This document shows, piece by piece, positions 1-7,410 of a DNA stretch of 10,378 nucleotides. The notes beneath the pieces are model-generated. The model worked only from the letters and a program-made list of their open reading frames with translations, searched no databases and was not told the origin of the DNA. The position numbers were made by a program, and so were the translations under genes. The stretch covers positions 16,550 to 26,927 of the forward strand of contig PMCE01000400.1 in the NCBI GenBank assembly GCA_003154025.1, given 5' to 3'. Each line of letters starts with the position of its first letter. Positions within the stretch are counted from its first letter, which is position 1. Source of the stretch: Syntrophaceae bacterium. Lineage in GTDB: Bacteria; Desulfobacterota; SM23-61.

Positions 1-105
1 CATTTCGAGCTGAAGGGATGGGCCGAACCCAAGGTGATCGTCCGTTTCTGGATCATCACCATCTTCCTGGCGCTGCTGGCGTTCAGCACCCTGAAACTAC
101 GATGA
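1..105 (+). CDS. mraY: MraY (phospho-MurNAc-pentapeptide translocase), C-terminal end only
   Basis: The frame from base 1 is open for 34 codons and ends at TGA 103-105. It reads FELKGW, then EPKVIVRFW, then a hydrophobic stretch and a final LKLR. This closely resembles the MraY C-terminus of proteobacteria (HxELKGWxEPxVIVRFW, last transmembrane helix, then TLKxR). MraY is the inner-membrane enzyme that moves phospho-MurNAc-pentapeptide onto undecaprenyl phosphate to make lipid I; the full protein is about 360 residues, so about 90% lies upstream of the window. The motif match and the position just before murD, its usual dcw neighbour, make the call firm even though no catalytic residue is visible. 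A 160-bp repeat-filled gap separates it from murD. Confidence 0.93.
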   Translation, partial: HFELKGWAEPKVIVRFWIITIFLALLAFSTLKLR

Positions 106-110
106 AAAAA

Positions 111-255
111 ATTGCGCATTGCGCATTTCGCATTGTGAATTGGGAAATGCAAATTGCCATTGCCCATCCTGGGTCGCCGATTTTTTCTTGCGGTTTGCGG
201 AATCATCGCAGGAGCGGGTCGTTCAATGCGCAATGCGCAATGCGCAATGCGCAAT
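111..255. repeat. Inverted pair of TTGCGCA heptamer arrays in the mraY-murD gap
   Basis: The left arm (111-142) is a run of 7-bp units starting at 112, 119, 126, 133 and 140: TTGCGCA twice, then variants TTTCGCA, TTGTGAA and TTGGGAA. Looser units continue to about 167. The right arm (224-255) has four exact tandem copies of TGCGCAA, the reverse complement, starting at 227, 234, 241 and 248. Aligning the reverse complement of 111-142 with 224-255 gives 29 of 32 identical positions, with 81 bp between the arms. The remaining core (about 168-223) shows no gene. The right arm runs up to the murD ribosome-binding site. The same family recurs between ftsA and ftsZ. Confidence 0.9.
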
Positions 256-265
256 TGCGAGGCCT

Positions 266-1657
266 ATGGATCTGAAGGGGAAAAAAGTTCTCGTCGTCGG
301 TCTGGCCCGCACGGGCGTGGGGGCGGTGCGCTTTCTGGCCGCCAAAGGGGCCAGAGTCAAGGTGACGGAGATCAAAAAGGCGGGAGAGCTCAAGGCGGTC
401 CTGGAGGCGCTCCGGGGGCTTCCCGTGGAGTGGGAGCTGGGGGGGCATACGCTTCCCTCCTTCCTTGAGGCCGAGCTGATCGTGGTGAGCCCCGGAGTTC
501 CCCTGAGCATCCCCGCATTGGCGAAGGCCCGTGAGAAGGGAACTCCTGTGGTGAGCGAAGTCGAGCTAGCCTTTTGGTTTCTGCACCGGTCCCTGGTGGC
601 CATCACCGGCACCAACGGCAAGACGACTACGACCACCCTGATCGGCGAGATGCTCAGGGCCAGCGGCAAGCCCGCCTTCGTGGGCGGGAACATTGGCAAC
701 CCGCTCATCAACTTCGCGGCCGGCCCGCAGGAGGAGGAGTGGGGGGTCGTGGAGCTCAGCAGCTACCAGCTGGAGGGAATCCGGAAGTTCCGGCCGGCCG
801 TGTCGGTCCTCCTCAACATCACCGAAGACCACCTGGACCGTTATCCCAGCTTCCAGGCCTACGGGGAAGCCAAGGGGCGGATCTTCGCGAACCAGGGGAA
901 AGAAGACCACGCGGTGCTCAATGCCGACGATCCCCTGGCCTTTGCCTACGCCCACCGCATCGAGCCGCAAATCCTCCTCTTCAGCCGGGAGAGATCGGTC
1001 CCGGCGGGGTGTTCCCTGGACGGGGGGGCGATTCTCTTCCAGGGGGCGGACGGGCAAAAGGAGCGTTTCCGCCTGGAGCGGCTCAAGCTCCGGGGGGCCC
1101 ACAATTTGGAGAACCTGATGGCGGCCATCGCGGCCTCCAAGGCCTGCGGCTGCCCCCGGGAGCCGCTGCAGGAGGTGATCGAAAATTTCGAGGGATTGGA
1201 ACATCGCCTGGAGTGGGTGCGGGACCTGGACGGGGTGACGTTCTTCAACGACTCCAAAGGAACCAACGTGGGATCGGTGGTCAAATCGCTCATTAGCTTT
1301 GAAGAGCCGGTTCTCCTGATCGCCGGAGGAAGGGACAAAGAGGGCGATTACGGCCCGCTGAAAGAGCTCATCGCCGAGAGGGTCAAAGGGATGGCCCTGA
1401 TCGGGGAAGCGAAAGAACGAATATTCCGGGCCCTGGGAACCCTGACCGAGACCGTGAAGCTGGGCTCCCTGGAGGAGGCCGTTGAATGGGCCTGGTCCAG
1501 GGCTCGGCCGGGAGACGTGGTCCTTCTCTCGCCGGCCTGCTCCAGTTTCGACATGTTCGAAAACTATCAGGAGCGCGGGAAGCGGTTCAAGGAAATCGTG
1601 CGGGGACTCAAGGAGAAGGCCGCCCCCCGTCGGGAGAAGGAAAGGAGTGATTCCTGA
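266..1657 (+). CDS. murD: UDP-N-acetylmuramoyl-L-alanine--D-glutamate ligase MurD
   Basis: MurD is the cytoplasmic ATP-dependent ligase that adds D-glutamate to UDP-MurNAc-L-alanine. The 463-residue product matches family size (about 440-460). Visible motifs are an N-terminal Rossmann-like UDP-binding segment (VLVVGLARTG, 8-17), VSPGVP (74-79), the ATP P-loop GTNGKTTTT (115-123), ELSSYQLE (163-170), NITEDHLDRY (184-193), the EAKGRIF lysine (K203) expected to be carbamylated, HN (279-280), the LEHRLEWV segment (311-318), NDSKGTN (328-334) and the C-terminal SPACSSFDMFENYQERG (422-438). I chose ATG 266 because homology begins there (MDLKGKKVLVVG). The frame is open upstream to 119, but that part is repeat DNA. 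The Shine-Dalgarno is weak: GAGG at 259-262, only 3 nt from the start and touching the repeat array. ftsW follows after one base. Confidence 0.97.
   Translation: MDLKGKKVLVVGLARTGVGAVRFLAAKGARVKVTEIKKAGELKAVLEALRGLPVEWELGGHTLPSFLEAELIVVSPGVPLSIPALAKAREKGTPVVSEVELAFWFLHRSLVAITGTNGKTTTTTLIGEMLRASGKPAFVGGNIGNPLINFAAGPQEEEWGVVELSSYQLEGIRKFRPAVSVLLNITEDHLDRYPSFQAYGEAKGRIFANQGKEDHAVLNADDPLAFAYAHRIEPQILLFSRERSVPAGCSLDGGAILFQGADGQKERFRLERLKLRGAHNLENLMAAIAASKACGCPREPLQEVIENFEGLEHRLEWVRDLDGVTFFNDSKGTNVGSVVKSLISFEEPVLLIAGGRDKEGDYGPLKELIAERVKGMALIGEAKERIFRALGTLTETVKLGSLEEAVEWAWSRARPGDVVLLSPACSSFDMFENYQERGKRFKEIVRGLKEKAAPRREKERSDS
1642..1647 (+). promoter_or_regulatory. Ribosome-binding site of ftsW
   Basis: AAGGAG lies inside the last codons of murD, 11 nt before ATG 1659. 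The spacing is slightly long but this is the only good Shine-Dalgarno nearby. It supports ATG 1659 over the in-frame GTG at 1647, which overlaps the motif itself. Confidence 0.6.
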
Positions 1658-1658
1658 T

Positions 1659-2825
1659 ATGGACTTCATCCGGCGGATGGACCCGATCCTTCTCTTATCC
1701 ACTCTGGCGCTGGTGGGCTTCGGGATCGTCATGGTCTACAGCGCCAGCTTTCCGGTAGGCACGGAGCGGATGGGCGACCCCTACCATTTTCTGAAAAAAC
1801 AGGCCTTCGCCGCGCTTTTGGGGATCGGCCTCATGCTCCTGGCGGCGCGGTTGAATTACCGCCTCTGGCAGGTCCTGGCCATCCCCCTGCTCATCGGGAG
1901 CATCGGCCTCTTGTTCCTCGTTTTTGTCCCGGGGTTGCGCCAGCAGATCGGAGGGGCTTACCGGTGGCTGAAGATCTCCTCCTTCTCCTTCCAGCCTGCG
2001 GAACTGGCCAAGCTGGCCCTGGTCATCTACCTGGCCCGTTCGCTGACCAACAAGGAAGGTAGGATGGAGAGCTTCACCGTGGGGTTTCTTCCCCACGTCA
2101 TCGTCATGGGAATCCTCTTCCTCCTGGTCCTGAAACAGCCGGACTTCGGCACGGGGGTCCTCTTCGTGGCCGTGGTCTTTCTCATGCTCTTCGTGGGCGG
2201 GACCCGGCTTCGCTTCCTGGGAGGGGCGCTCCTGGCGGCGCTGCCGGCGCTGGTGTATCTGGCCGTCCGGAAGAATTACCGGTGGGAACGGATCGTGGCC
2301 TTCTGGGACCCCTGGAAGGACCCGGGGGGGGGAGGGTTCCAGATCATCCAATCCTTCCTTGCCTTCGGGGCCGGGAAGGTCTTCGGCGTCGGGCTGGGGG
2401 ATGGGAAGCAGAAGCTCTTCTATCTCCCCGAGATCCACACCGACTTCATCTTCTCGGTCATCGGGGAAGAACTGGGCCTGATCGGGGTCAGCCTGATCAT
2501 CGTCCTTTTCGTGGTCCTGATCCTCCGGGGCTTCCAGTCTTCCTACCGGGCCCCGGACCTTTTCGGGACGTACCTGTCCCTGGGGATCACCTCCCTGATC
2601 GCCATCCAGGCCCTTCTCAACATGGGGGTCGTCATGGGGCTTCTGCCCACCAAAGGGTCCACCCTTCCTTTCGTCAGTTATGGGGGAACCTCGCTGATGA
2701 TCAACCTGATGGCCGTGGGGATATTGCTCAACGTGTATTCGCAGGGCGGGAGATCGAGGAATGAAGATCCTGATCGCCGGGGGGGGAACGGGAGGCCACC
2801 TCTTCCCGGCCCTGGCCGTGGCTGA
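1659..2825 (+). CDS. ftsW: Septal peptidoglycan glycosyltransferase FtsW (SEDS family)
   Basis: FtsW is the inner-membrane SEDS polymerase that, with its class B PBP partner FtsI, makes septal glycan strands from lipid II. The 388-residue product is mostly hydrophobic with about ten predicted membrane segments. SEDS motifs in order: VYSAS (26-30), GAYRWLKI...FQPAELAKL (99-119), KQPDFGTG (159-166), RWERIVAFWDPWKDP (208-222), the YLPEIHTDFIF loop (255-265) with the proposed catalytic aspartate at 262, GEELGLIG (269-276) and LPFVSYGGTSLM (336-347). The stop of murD lies one base before ATG 1659, so translation is probably coupled. The frame continues 65 bp into murG, giving a basic, Gly/Pro/Arg-rich tail after about residue 360 that is not part of the conserved family. 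FtsW rather than RodA is inferred from the dcw location. Confidence 0.96.
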   Translation: MDFIRRMDPILLLSTLALVGFGIVMVYSASFPVGTERMGDPYHFLKKQAFAALLGIGLMLLAARLNYRLWQVLAIPLLIGSIGLLFLVFVPGLRQQIGGAYRWLKISSFSFQPAELAKLALVIYLARSLTNKEGRMESFTVGFLPHVIVMGILFLLVLKQPDFGTGVLFVAVVFLMLFVGGTRLRFLGGALLAALPALVYLAVRKNYRWERIVAFWDPWKDPGGGGFQIIQSFLAFGAGKVFGVGLGDGKQKLFYLPEIHTDFIFSVIGEELGLIGVSLIIVLFVVLILRGFQSSYRAPDLFGTYLSLGITSLIAIQALLNMGVVMGLLPTKGSTLPFVSYGGTSLMINLMAVGILLNVYSQGGRSRNEDPDRRGGNGRPPLPGPGRG

Positions 2826-3849
2826 GGCTTTTAAGAAGCGTGACCCGGGGAACGAGATCGTCTTCGCGGGAAGCCGCAAGGGGCTGGAGTCGAAGTTCGT
2901 GGCCCGGGAAGGATACGAGCTGAAGACGATCGACGCGGGCGCCCTGAAGGGAAAAGGGGTGATGGGAAAGCTAAGGAGTCTGATGGCCATGCCCACCAGC
3001 CTGTGGCAGTCCTGGAGCCTGCTCCGTTCAGTCCGCCCCGAATTGGTCCTGGGAGTCGGGGGATACGCCTCGGGGCCGGTGGTCCTGGCCGCCTGGGCAG
3101 CGGGATACAAAACGGCCATCCATGAGCAGAACAGCTTTGCCGGGCTGAGCAACCGCATCCTGGGAAATTTTGTGGACCGGGTCTTCATTTCCTTCGACGT
3201 CTCGGCCGCTCATTTTCCCCGGTCCAAGACGGTGCTGACCGGAAACCCGGTGAGAAAGCGGCTTCAACAAGGCAGCACGATTTCCCGCCGGGAGGAGAAG
3301 AAGGATTTCACCCTGTTCATCTTCGGGGGAAGCCAAGGGGCGCACCGGCTGAACCAGGCCGTGGAAGAGAGCTTGCCGAACCTGAAAGACCTGCAAGGGA
3401 AGATGCGGATGATCCACCAGACCGGAGACCTGGACTATGATCATGTCCGGGCGTACTATGAGAGGGAAGGAGTGACGGCCGAAGTCCACCGGTTCATTCA
3501 CGACATGGACCATGCCTATGCGGCGGCGGACCTGATCCTCTGCCGGGCCGGGGCCACGACCCTCTTCGAACTGATGGCCATGGGGAAGGCGGCCATACTG
3601 GTTCCCTACCCGCATGCGGCCAACGACCACCAGACGCTCAACGCCAAAGCCCTGGTCGAGGCCGGCGCGGCCCTCATGGTGGCCGACAAAGACATGAACG
3701 GGCAGGTCCTGAGTCGTATGGTCCGGGAGCTCAAGGACGACCCGGAGAGATTGAAGAAGATGGGCGGGCGGGCCGCGGTTCTGGCCCAGCCGCAGGCCGC
3801 GGAGAAGATCGTGGACCTCTGCTACTCGATGGTGAAAGATGAATCATAA
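2761..3849 (+). CDS. murG: Undecaprenyldiphospho-muramoylpentapeptide beta-N-acetylglucosaminyltransferase MurG
   Basis: MurG is a peripheral inner-membrane enzyme (GT28) that adds GlcNAc from UDP-GlcNAc to lipid I, making lipid II. The 362-residue product is of normal length. The N-terminal domain has [16 protein letters not shown] (7-22), GVGGYASGP (98-106) and [12 protein letters not shown] (121-132). The linker has TGNPVR (160-165). The C-terminal UDP-GlcNAc domain has [11 protein letters not shown] (188-198), HQTG (219-222), [15 protein letters not shown] (244-258), [11 protein letters not shown] (261-271) with the sugar-binding glutamate E270, and [10 protein letters not shown] (282-291). 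ATG 2761 is preceded by GGGAG at 2748-2752. The first 65 bp overlap ftsW, including a run of eight G (2769-2776) that encodes part of the glycine loop, so its length is constrained by MurG. The last 11 bp overlap murC. Confidence 0.97.
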   Translation: MKILIAGGGTGGHLFPALAVAEAFKKRDPGNEIVFAGSRKGLESKFVAREGYELKTIDAGALKGKGVMGKLRSLMAMPTSLWQSWSLLRSVRPELVLGVGGYASGPVVLAAWAAGYKTAIHEQNSFAGLSNRILGNFVDRVFISFDVSAAHFPRSKTVLTGNPVRKRLQQGSTISRREEKKDFTLFIFGGSQGAHRLNQAVEESLPNLKDLQGKMRMIHQTGDLDYDHVRAYYEREGVTAEVHRFIHDMDHAYAAADLILCRAGATTLFELMAMGKAAILVPYPHAANDHQTLNAKALVEAGAALMVADKDMNGQVLSRMVRELKDDPERLKKMGGRAAVLAQPQAAEKIVDLCYSMVKDES

Positions 3850-5248
3850 GACCTTTGGGATGAGGCACCGGATCGGCAAGGTGCACTTCGTGGGCATCGG
3901 CGGGATCGGCATGAGCGGGATCGCCGAGGTTCTGCTGAACCTGGGATACCGGGTGACCGGGTCGGACCTGGCCGAGTCCGATACGACCCACCGCCTGCGG
4001 GGGCTGGGGGCCGAAATCTTCCTCGGCCACCGGGCGGAGAATTTGCGGGAGGCCGACGTGGTGGTCACCTCTTCCGCGGTCCGCAGGAACAACCCCGAAG
4101 TGGCGGCCGCCCAGGAGCGGCTCATCCCGGTCATCCCCCGGGCGGAGATGCTGGCCGAGCTGATGCGGATGAAATACGCCATCGCCGTGGCCGGAACCCA
4201 TGGAAAGACCACCACCACCTCCATGATCGCCACAGTTCTGGCCCATGGGGGGCTGGACCCCACGGCGGTGATCGGGGGGAAGCTGAACGCCTTCGGGTCC
4301 AACGCCAAGCTGGGGCAGGGGGAACTCCTGGTCGCTGAAGCGGATGAGAGCGACGGGTCCTTTCTCAGACTGACCCCGACGATCGCGGTGGTGACCAACA
4401 TCGATCCGGAGCACCTGGACCATTACCGCGACCTGGAGGAGATCCAGTCGGCCTTTCTGGAGTTCGTCAACAAGGTCCCCTTCTACGGCCTGGCGGTGCT
4501 CTGCCTGGACCATGAAAACGTTCAGGCTCTGATCCCCCGGATCTCCAAACGGTTCGTGACCTATGGCTTGACCACTCAGGCCAACTTCCGGGCCACGGAC
4601 ATATTTTTCCAGGGCCTCATGACCACCTTCCGGGCGTTTGAGAACGACCGGGAGCTGGGCCAGATCAGCATTCGCATGCCCGGGCTACACAGCGTTTACA
4701 ATGCCCTGGCCACGCTGGCTACGGCCCGCGAGTTGGACGTGAGCTTTGAGGTGGTGAGAGAGGCCCTGGGTTCGTTCAGCGGCGTGCAGCGAAGGTTCCA
4801 GGTCAAGGGAGAATGGGAAGGGGTGATGGTGGTGGATGACTACGGCCACCATCCCACGGAGATCAAAGCCACCCTGAGCGCGGCCAAGAGGGGATGGGAA
4901 CGGAGGACCGTGGTGATCTTCCAGCCCCACCGGTACACCCGGACGAGGGACCTCTTCAAGGAGTTCCTCACCGCCTTCAACCAGGCGGACGTTCTCTTTC
5001 TCACCGGGATTTACGCGGCCAGCGAAGACCCCATCCCCGGAGTGAAAGCGGAAGACCTCTATGAAGGCATCAAAGGGCACGGACACAAGGATGTGACCCT
5101 GGTTCCGGATAAAAATCAAATCGTGGAACGGGTGCTCCCCCGCCTGCGGTCGGGGGACCTGGTCATCACTCTGGGGGCGGGAGATGTGTGGAGGGTGGGG
5201 GAGACTTTGATCCAGAGACTTAAGGAGAAGAACAGTCCGGAGGAATAA
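3839..5248 (+). CDS. murC: UDP-N-acetylmuramate--L-alanine ligase MurC
   Basis: MurC is the cytoplasmic ATP-dependent ligase that adds the first stem residue, L-alanine, to UDP-MurNAc. The 469-residue product is of family size. Motifs: [16 protein letters not shown] (15-30) for UDP binding, [10 protein letters not shown] (41-50), the P-loop [10 protein letters not shown] (118-127), [10 protein letters not shown] (167-176), [11 protein letters not shown] (186-196), the ribose/ATP segment [12 protein letters not shown] (280-291), [11 protein letters not shown] (332-342), [12 protein letters not shown] (361-372) and TLGAGD (444-449). ATG 3839 overlaps the murG stop by 11 bp, which suggests translational coupling. 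The in-frame ATG at 3860 (residue 8) is an alternative start, and neither has a strong Shine-Dalgarno. An octamer repeat hairpin follows the stop. Confidence 0.97.
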   Translation: MNHKTFGMRHRIGKVHFVGIGGIGMSGIAEVLLNLGYRVTGSDLAESDTTHRLRGLGAEIFLGHRAENLREADVVVTSSAVRRNNPEVAAAQERLIPVIPRAEMLAELMRMKYAIAVAGTHGKTTTTSMIATVLAHGGLDPTAVIGGKLNAFGSNAKLGQGELLVAEADESDGSFLRLTPTIAVVTNIDPEHLDHYRDLEEIQSAFLEFVNKVPFYGLAVLCLDHENVQALIPRISKRFVTYGLTTQANFRATDIFFQGLMTTFRAFENDRELGQISIRMPGLHSVYNALATLATARELDVSFEVVREALGSFSGVQRRFQVKGEWEGVMVVDDYGHHPTEIKATLSAAKRGWERRTVVIFQPHRYTRTRDLFKEFLTAFNQADVLFLTGIYAASEDPIPGVKAEDLYEGIKGHGHKDVTLVPDKNQIVERVLPRLRSGDLVITLGAGDVWRVGETLIQRLKEKNSPEE

Positions 5249-5252
5249 AAGA

Positions 5253-5338
5253 GTGCTGCGGTGCTGCTGTGCCGAAGTGCTGCAGTTGACGGCAGCACCG
5301 CAGCACGGCAACACCGCTGCACTTCAATACCACAGCTC
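5253..5338. repeat. GTGCTGCN octamer array and its inverted copy (hairpin) in the murC-murB gap
   Basis: Four 8-bp units start at 5253, 5261, 5269 and 5277; three read GTGCTGCN and the third is GTGCCGAA. After a short loop (5285-5290) the inverted units GCAGCACN start at 5292 and 5300, with degenerate copies at 5308 and 5316 and weaker ones at 5324 and 5332. Folding 5253-5284 against 5291-5322 pairs 25 of 32 positions with a 6-nt loop, so the murC-murB transcript should form a long imperfect hairpin. No T-run follows it, so it is not a standard terminator. It fills almost the whole 101-bp gap. Confidence 0.88.
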
Positions 5339-5349
5339 AAGAGAAAGCG

Positions 5350-6273
5350 ATGATGGCGTCAAATCCCATAAGCCTGGCGGAAGATATCAAGGGGGAGATC
5401 CTTTACTCCGTTCCCCTCTCCGAGTACACCTCTTTCGGCGTGGGTGGGCCGGTGGATTATTTGGTTTTCCCCTCGGACCCGGAGGACCTGCGGAAGACCC
5501 TGAAGTGGTGCCGCAAGGAGAAGGTGCACTTCTTCTTCTTGGGGAATGGAACCAACCTGCTGGTCCGCGACGGAGGCGTCCGGGGGATGGCCATTTCTCT
5601 CTCCCGGGGGTTTCAGGGGATTGCGGAATTGGAACGGAGAGAGACGGAAAGCCTGCTCCAGGCCGGGGCCGGGGAGCCCCTGGGAAGATTCCTGGAGTTT
5701 GCCTGCGAGAAGAGCCTGACCGGAATGGAGTGGGCCGCCGGAATTCCCGGCTCGGTGGGGGGCGCCCTCTTCATGAATGCCGGGGCGTTCCGGAGCGAGA
5801 TGAAGGACCACCTTCAATCGCTGCAGCTCATGGACCCGGAGGGGAACCTGCTCGCGAAGGGAAAGGAAGAGCTCCAGTTTTCCTACCGGGCGGTGGAGCT
5901 GAAAAAAGGATGGGCGATCCTGGGGGGGAAATTCAGTCTCCGGATCGGAACCCGCCAGGCGATCCGGTCCAAAATGGATGAGTTCCTCCAGAAAAGGATC
6001 GCCAACCAACCCCTCCACCTTCCGAGTGCAGGGTCCGTGTTCAAGAACCCGTCGCGGGTGGCGGCGGGACAGTTGGTCGAGGAGGTAGGCCTGAAAGGAA
6101 CCCGCCTCCGGGATGCCCAGATCTCGGACAAGCACGCCAACTTCATCGTCAACCTGGGAAAGGCCCGGGCCCGGGACATCCTCACCCTGGCCGAATGGGC
6201 CAAGGAAAAAGTCTTCCAGGAGAAGGGCGTAAAACTGGAGATGGAGATCCAGGTCATAGGGGAAGACGAATAA
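5350..6273 (+). CDS. murB: UDP-N-acetylenolpyruvoylglucosamine reductase MurB
   Basis: MurB is the cytoplasmic FAD enzyme that reduces UDP-GlcNAc-enolpyruvate with NADPH to UDP-MurNAc, the substrate of MurC. The 307-residue length and motif spacing look like the type II form, without the E. coli tyrosine-loop insertion (inferred). Motifs: YTSFGVGGPVDY (26-37), LGNGTNLLVRDGG (64-76), GMEWAAGIPGSVGGALFMNA (125-144), FSYR (177-180, active-site arginine R180), QPLHLPSAGSVFKNP (220-234, with S229 as the likely proton donor), AGQLVEEVGLKG (239-250), AQISDKHANFIVN (256-268) and LEMEIQVIGE (296-305, with E299 the expected catalytic glutamate). The GNGT form of the FAD loop is a mild variant of the usual GxGS. 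The start is ATG 5350; a second ATG follows at 5353. The Shine-Dalgarno is poor (GAGA, 5341-5344). Confidence 0.97.
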   Translation: MMASNPISLAEDIKGEILYSVPLSEYTSFGVGGPVDYLVFPSDPEDLRKTLKWCRKEKVHFFFLGNGTNLLVRDGGVRGMAISLSRGFQGIAELERRETESLLQAGAGEPLGRFLEFACEKSLTGMEWAAGIPGSVGGALFMNAGAFRSEMKDHLQSLQLMDPEGNLLAKGKEELQFSYRAVELKKGWAILGGKFSLRIGTRQAIRSKMDEFLQKRIANQPLHLPSAGSVFKNPSRVAAGQLVEEVGLKGTRLRDAQISDKHANFIVNLGKARARDILTLAEWAKEKVFQEKGVKLEMEIQVIGEDE

Positions 6274-6274
6274 G

Positions 6275-6346
6275 AGACAGGCACAAGGCTCAAGGTAATA
6301 CGGGCAAAAGGCTTCAGGAATCAGGTTTCAGGACTCAGGATTAAGG
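6275..6346. repeat. Degenerate direct heptamer array (units ending AGG) in the murB-ddl gap
   Basis: Starting two bases after the murB stop, 7-bp units ending in AGG begin at 6275, 6282 and 6289 (AGACAGG, CACAAGG, CTCAAGG). After a 9-bp break, six more begin at 6305, 6312, 6319, 6326, 6333 and 6340, four of them NNTCAGG and the last ATTAAGG. All nine share the final AGG. No inverted copy was found in this gap, so unlike the other arrays it is one-directional. The stretch is non-coding and holds no recognisable gene. Confidence 0.85.
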
Positions 6347-6375
6347 ATCGGGTTTTTCACTGACACTGTTTTTGA

Positions 6376-6409
6376 TTTTAGGCAATTTAGGCATTCCGAA
6401 TTTTAGGCA
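6376..6409. repeat. Three copies of TTTAGGCA just upstream of ddl
   Basis: The 8-mer TTTAGGCA occurs at 6377-6384, 6386-6393 and 6402-6409, in an A/T-rich stretch directly before the ddl start at 6416. The last copy supplies the only Shine-Dalgarno-like bases for ddl (TAGG, 6404-6407, 8 nt from the ATG). They could be operator sites or another degenerate repeat; nothing in the sequence decides between these. Confidence 0.7.
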
Positions 6410-6415
6410 TTTTTT

Positions 6416-7384
6416 ATGTGGACGAAAGAAGAGCTGAAACGGAAACGGATCGGGGTGCTGCTGGGCGGGATGTCGGCCGAGCGGGAGGTGTCCCTCATGT
6501 CCGGAAGGGCCATTCTGAAGGCCTTGGTGGATTTGAGTTATAACGCGGTCCCCGTGGAGGCCGACGAAATTCTGGCCCAGCGCTTACGGGAGGAGAAGAT
6601 CGAAGCGGCTTTTATCGGCCTCCATGGTTCGCTGGGAGAGGACGGCTCGGTACAGGGGCTTCTGGAGATGATGCGCATTCCCTACACGGGTTCTGGCATC
6701 CTGGCCAGTGCCCTGGCCATGAACAAGGCCGTCTCCCGCCAGATCTTCCAGCAGAACGGTCTGCCCGTTCCGCGCTCCATCTTCCTGGCCGGACAGCCGG
6801 GGGGCGGGATGGAGCGCCTGAAAATTCCCTTCCCCCTTCCGATCGTCATCAAGCCATGCCAGGAGGGGTCGAGCGTGGGCGTGGCCATCGTCTCCAATCC
6901 CCAAGGTATCCTCCCGGCGGCGGAGAAAGCCTTTGGATTTGAGGGCGGAATCTTGGTGGAGGAGTTTATCAAGGGGCGGGAGATCCAGGTGGGCATCCTG
7001 GATGAGGTCGCCCTGGGGGCGATCGAGATTATCCCCAAGGTCGAATTCTACAACTACGAAGCCAAGTACACGGACGGGCTGGCGGAACATCTCTTTCCCG
7101 CTCCCCTTCCCAAGATGGAATACCAGAAGGCCCTGGACCTCGGGGTTCAGGCCCACCGGCTTTTGGGCTGTGAAGGGGGGACACGGGTGGATCTTCTCTA
7201 CCGGGAGCCGGGAGAATTCTTCGTCCTGGAAGTCAATACCCTGCCCGGGATGACCCCCCTGAGCCTCCTGCCGGATATCGCCAGGGGGGTGGGGATTCTC
7301 TTCCCGGAGCTGGTCGAACGGATTCTGATGGGGGCGCGGCTGAGGATCCCAGTGCAAAAAAAAAGGGGCTCCGGCACTGCATAG
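6416..7384 (+). CDS. ddl: D-alanine--D-alanine ligase Ddl
   Basis: Ddl is the cytoplasmic ATP-grasp ligase making the D-Ala-D-Ala dipeptide used by MurF. The 322-residue product is slightly longer than the common 305-315, through short N- and C-terminal ends. Motifs: LLGGMSAEREVSLMSG (15-30), GLHGSLGEDGSVQGLLE (68-84), YTGSG (90-94), the ATP-grasp lysine in VIKPCQEGSSVG (144-155), VEEFIKGREIQVGIL (181-195), YNYEAKYTDG (212-221), RVDLL (257-261) and VLEVNTLPGMTPLSLLP (270-286), whose acidic and Asn residues bind magnesium. The tyrosine of EAKY, replaced by Phe in D-Ala-D-lactate ligases, is present (Y218), so D-Ala-D-Ala is the likely product. The start is ATG 6416 with a weak Shine-Dalgarno. 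Codons near the end contain nine A followed by four G (7356-7368), a possible slippage site. Confidence 0.96.
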   Translation: MWTKEELKRKRIGVLLGGMSAEREVSLMSGRAILKALVDLSYNAVPVEADEILAQRLREEKIEAAFIGLHGSLGEDGSVQGLLEMMRIPYTGSGILASALAMNKAVSRQIFQQNGLPVPRSIFLAGQPGGGMERLKIPFPLPIVIKPCQEGSSVGVAIVSNPQGILPAAEKAFGFEGGILVEEFIKGREIQVGILDEVALGAIEIIPKVEFYNYEAKYTDGLAEHLFPAPLPKMEYQKALDLGVQAHRLLGCEGGTRVDLLYREPGEFFVLEVNTLPGMTPLSLLPDIARGVGILFPELVERILMGARLRIPVQKKRGSGTA

Positions 7385-7410
7385 ATAAAGAATAGATATA
7401 GGTTCCATTC

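Noticed and set aside
111..258. CRISPR-like array
   Set aside because: Units are 7 bp, directly abutting and degenerate, without 20-40 bp repeats or unique spacers, and no cas gene is present.
119..265. Longer N-terminus for MurD starting at ATG 119
   Set aside because: The extra 49 codons are translated heptamer repeats with no homology; family similarity starts at ATG 266.
566..1732. Long open frame of 388 codons on the minus strand across murD
   Set aside because: It lies opposite a complete, motif-rich murD and reflects the high G+C at third codon positions; the translation has no recognisable domain.
1695..3188. Open frame of 497 codons on the minus strand across ftsW and murG
   Set aside because: It is antisense to two firm genes, its product is low-complexity and very rich in Asp, Glu, Gln, Gly and Pro, and it has no domain or ribosome-binding site I can support.
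6360..6389. Promoter for ddl (CTGACA with an A/T-rich box)
   Set aside because: No reasonable -10 match occurs at 16-18 bp; the A/T-rich stretch alone is not enough.
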